Assembly: GCA_026391455.1 (NCBI GenBank)
Contig: JAPLEH010000056.1
Location: forward strand, 47,568 to 111,567
Length of the DNA: 64,000 nucleotides
Source: Bacteroidota bacterium
GTDB lineage: Bacteria > Bacteroidota > Bacteroidia > Chitinophagales > Chitinophagaceae
Direction of reading: 5' to 3'
Position numbers and translations under genes: made by a program. Shown here in pieces: positions 63,867-64,000 of this stretch (position 1 is its first letter; the number at the start of each line of letters is the position of its first letter). The notes below the pieces were generated by a model, which was not told the DNA's origin, did not search any database, and was given only the letters and a program-made list of their open reading frames with translations.

Positions 63867-64000
63867 ATGAAAATTATTTATATACTCCTAGTGTTTTCTA
63901 TTATTTCTTGCACAATTGCAAAGAAAAGCAGTCAAAAAAATAAAGATGCTAAGGATAATTATCTTATAACTAAAATAAAAAGAATAGACAATTGGTACGC
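63867..64000 (+). CDS. Cassette gene 6: lipoprotein, cut by window edge
   Basis: Only 44 codons are visible: MKIIYILLVFSIISC, a lipoprotein signal with C15, then a Lys-rich linker and LITKIKRIDNW. An in-frame ATG three codons earlier (63858) is an alternative start. It continues the pattern of element A plus small exported protein, so the array extends beyond the right edge. Confidence 0.65.
   Translation, partial: MKIIYILLVFSIISCTIAKKSSQKNKDAKDNYLITKIKRIDNWY

Overview
The window looks like a piece of a Bacteroidota chromosome, most likely from a Chitinophagaceae-type bacterium. Supporting signs are TonB-dependent and other outer-membrane barrels, the lineage families GLPGLI, DUF2480 and S46 peptidase, futalosine-pathway MqnC, and several starts preceded at short range by the Bacteroidota promoter -7 box TAnnTTTG rather than a Shine-Dalgarno site. 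Genus assignment is inference; there is no rRNA or tRNA gene to anchor it. || Left part (1-14.3 kb): the 5' end of nadA points left. An AT-rich spacer follows, with a dense cluster of DnaA-box-like 9-mers; it is a candidate replication origin. Genes then point right: a DPP11-like S46 peptidase, a PpiD/SurA-like chaperone, a DUF2480 protein and a LytS/LytTR-type two-component pair. A Uma2 protein, a permuted acyl-carrier-like protein and an OMP_b-brl_3 receptor come next. || 14.3-27.8 kb: a four-gene potassium operon (KdpD-like kinase without the sensor half, KdpE-like regulator, Kup transporter, porin). An NTF2-like protein and a nucleotidyltransferase follow. A GLPGLI protein lies divergent from a kinase/regulator pair across a spacer with phased direct repeats. 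Then come nagA, a PagL-like lipid A deacylase with an extra N-terminal barrel, a dihaem cytochrome c and a lipoprotein. || 27.8-47.5 kb: an AT-rich barrel gene and a cluster of GC-rich palindromic repeats, then a minus-strand run of small soluble proteins (DUF1801, SRPBCC/AHSA1, VOC, GyrI-like) beside a GlxA-type regulator. After these are mqnC, a retropepsin-PDZ protease, an active/inactive M16 pair, a fused branched-chain 2-oxoacid dehydrogenase E1, LemA with DUF2207, and an FGE-sulfatase-domain protein. || 47.5-52.6 kb is an AT-rich accessory island: an XRE regulator, a NADAR protein paired with a large PRTase-fold protein, a decayed IS1595-type transposase and a KilA-N protein. A 25-bp imperfect inverted repeat flanks the last four. 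|| 52.6-59.3 kb returns to ordinary genes: a D-aminoacylase-like amidohydrolase, a Crp/Fnr regulator with two small membrane proteins, and an operon of tyrosinase, HEAT-repeat protein and a HEAT/SCO1-like/membrane fusion. || 59.4-64 kb (running off the right edge) is the most unusual part: at least six small AT-rich genes for exported or lipid-anchored proteins. Each is preceded by a GC-rich palindromic element of one family, with larger duplicated blocks between some of them. Two neighbours are tandem paralogues with near-identical ends and diverged middles.
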